DNA of 32,839 bases, taken from NCBI GenBank assembly GCA_014859205.1, contig JACUUR010000006.1, positions 1 to 32,839 of the forward strand, written 5' to 3'. The stretch comes from Dehalococcoidia bacterium. GTDB taxonomy: Bacteria > Chloroflexota > Dehalococcoidia > GIF9 > AB-539-J10. The notes beneath the pieces were generated by a model. The model was not told the DNA's origin, ran no database searches, and saw only the letters and a list, made by a program, of their open reading frames with translations. A program made the position numbers and the translations under genes. Shown piece after piece: positions 32,405 to 32,839 of this stretch. Numbering within the stretch: the first letter of the stretch is position 1; each line of letters starts with the position of its first letter.

Positions 32405-32839
32405 CTATCGGTGCAGGGCCTGCACAACGGCCTCCCTGAGCCCATCTTTGGGGGCCTCATAACCCCAGCCTATTTCCCGGCCGTCGACAAAGACGGCGCG
32501 GGGTATCTGATGACGCACCAGGACCCCACGGTCATCCGCGCAGTATTCGTTAAGGATCACCGTATCCCCGAACTCCGCGGCCACTTCCCTGACCCGCTGT
32601 GCTTCCATGTCGCTGGTCTGACAGAATGTGTTCCAGAAGAGGTCGATCACCACCTTTCCCGGTGTCGGCTTGAACTGATAGCTGGGCTTCAAGGGCACAG
32701 GCGGTTGGGCATGCTCGTCAAGGACCTTCCACAGCAGCACAGCTTGGTCGTTCGTGTCACAACTCCCCCACGCGTGTGGCGCACATTCCAGGAAACCATT
32801 GGCGTCAAAGAAACTACCCGGCATGAACCAGAAATCGTG
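32405..32839 (-). CDS. Thioredoxin-fold protein with YoaP-like C-terminal domain, 5' end outside the window
   Basis: The frame stays open through the window edge (about 144 residues visible), so the ATG in the track at 32824 is probably internal. The C-terminal 90 residues run PGKVVIDLFWNTFCQTSDM, VREVAAEFGDTVILNEYCA, IPRAVFVDGREIGWGYEAP. This is a thioredoxin-like fold in which the second Cys of CxxC is replaced (FCQTS keeps only one Cys). I recall the same block at the end of GNAT-type acetyltransferases of the YoaP group. The short preceding segment QAVLLWKVL fits the end of such a domain, but the acetyltransferase itself would lie outside. Activity is unknown. Confidence 0.65.
   Translation of the reverse strand, partial: HDFWFMPGSFFDANGFLECAPHAWGSCDTNDQAVLLWKVLDEHAQPPVPLKPSYQFKPTPGKVVIDLFWNTFCQTSDMEAQRVREVAAEFGDTVILNEYCADDRGVLVRHQIPRAVFVDGREIGWGYEAPKDGLREAVVQALHR

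Overview
The window looks like a chromosomal segment from a moderately GC-rich member of the Chloroflexota, probably Dehalococcoidia. This rests on the rpoB-rpoC-ruvB order, the character of the RNA polymerase subunits, and a CoA-ester degradation cluster of the SCP-x thiolase/DUF35/MaoC type. Phylogeny could not be run, so the placement is inference. I saw no insertion sequence, CRISPR array, rRNA or tRNA, and both window edges cut a gene.

Layout. (1) 1-1183: C-terminal part of a family 3 glycoside hydrolase. (2) 1175-10240: an acyl-CoA ligase on the minus strand, divergent from a plus-strand series of an HMG-CoA-synthase-like/DUF35 fusion, an SCP-x-type thiolase, two MaoC-fold proteins, an SDR and two acyl-CoA dehydrogenases. 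Together these give every step of a beta-oxidation round. In three places the set has paired or degenerate subunits, as in steroid side-chain (Chs/Ltp) and benzylsuccinate (Bbs) systems. (3) 10274-12785, minus strand: RidA, tryptophanase and a membrane-anchored transglutaminase-like protein, behind a structured leader. (4) 13210-19705, plus strand: a DUF4097 repeat protein behind a consensus sigma-70 promoter, the TldD/TldE protease pair, a zinc-ribbon methyltransferase and a two-gene ABC transporter. (5) 19965-28544: rpoB, rpoC and ruvB, tightly coupled. (6) 28690-29932, minus strand: a PadR regulator and a HAAS-type membrane protein with a clear promoter and repeated operator-like octamers. 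(7) 30233-31664, plus strand: a small unknown protein, a TatD hydrolase and thioredoxin. (8) 31690-32839, minus strand: CvpA and a truncated thioredoxin-fold/YoaP-like protein.

How the genes fit together. The CoA cluster can activate an acid, desaturate it with a predicted alpha/beta dehydrogenase, hydrate it with a MaoC pair, oxidise it with the SDR and cleave it with the thiolase assisted by the DUF35 fusion; the substrate cannot be read from sequence. RidA is the expected guard against the 2-aminoacrylate released by tryptophanase. The TldD/E, methyltransferase and ABC transporter neighbourhood resembles a peptide maturation and export locus, but no convincing precursor peptide was found.

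The points most worth a second look are: loss of the catalytic Cys and His in the HMG-CoA-synthase-like fusion; the Glu/Gln asymmetry of the two acyl-CoA dehydrogenases; two substitutions at normally near-invariant nucleotide-binding positions of RpoC; the TldD/E-methyltransferase-ABC locus; and the PadR promoter architecture.
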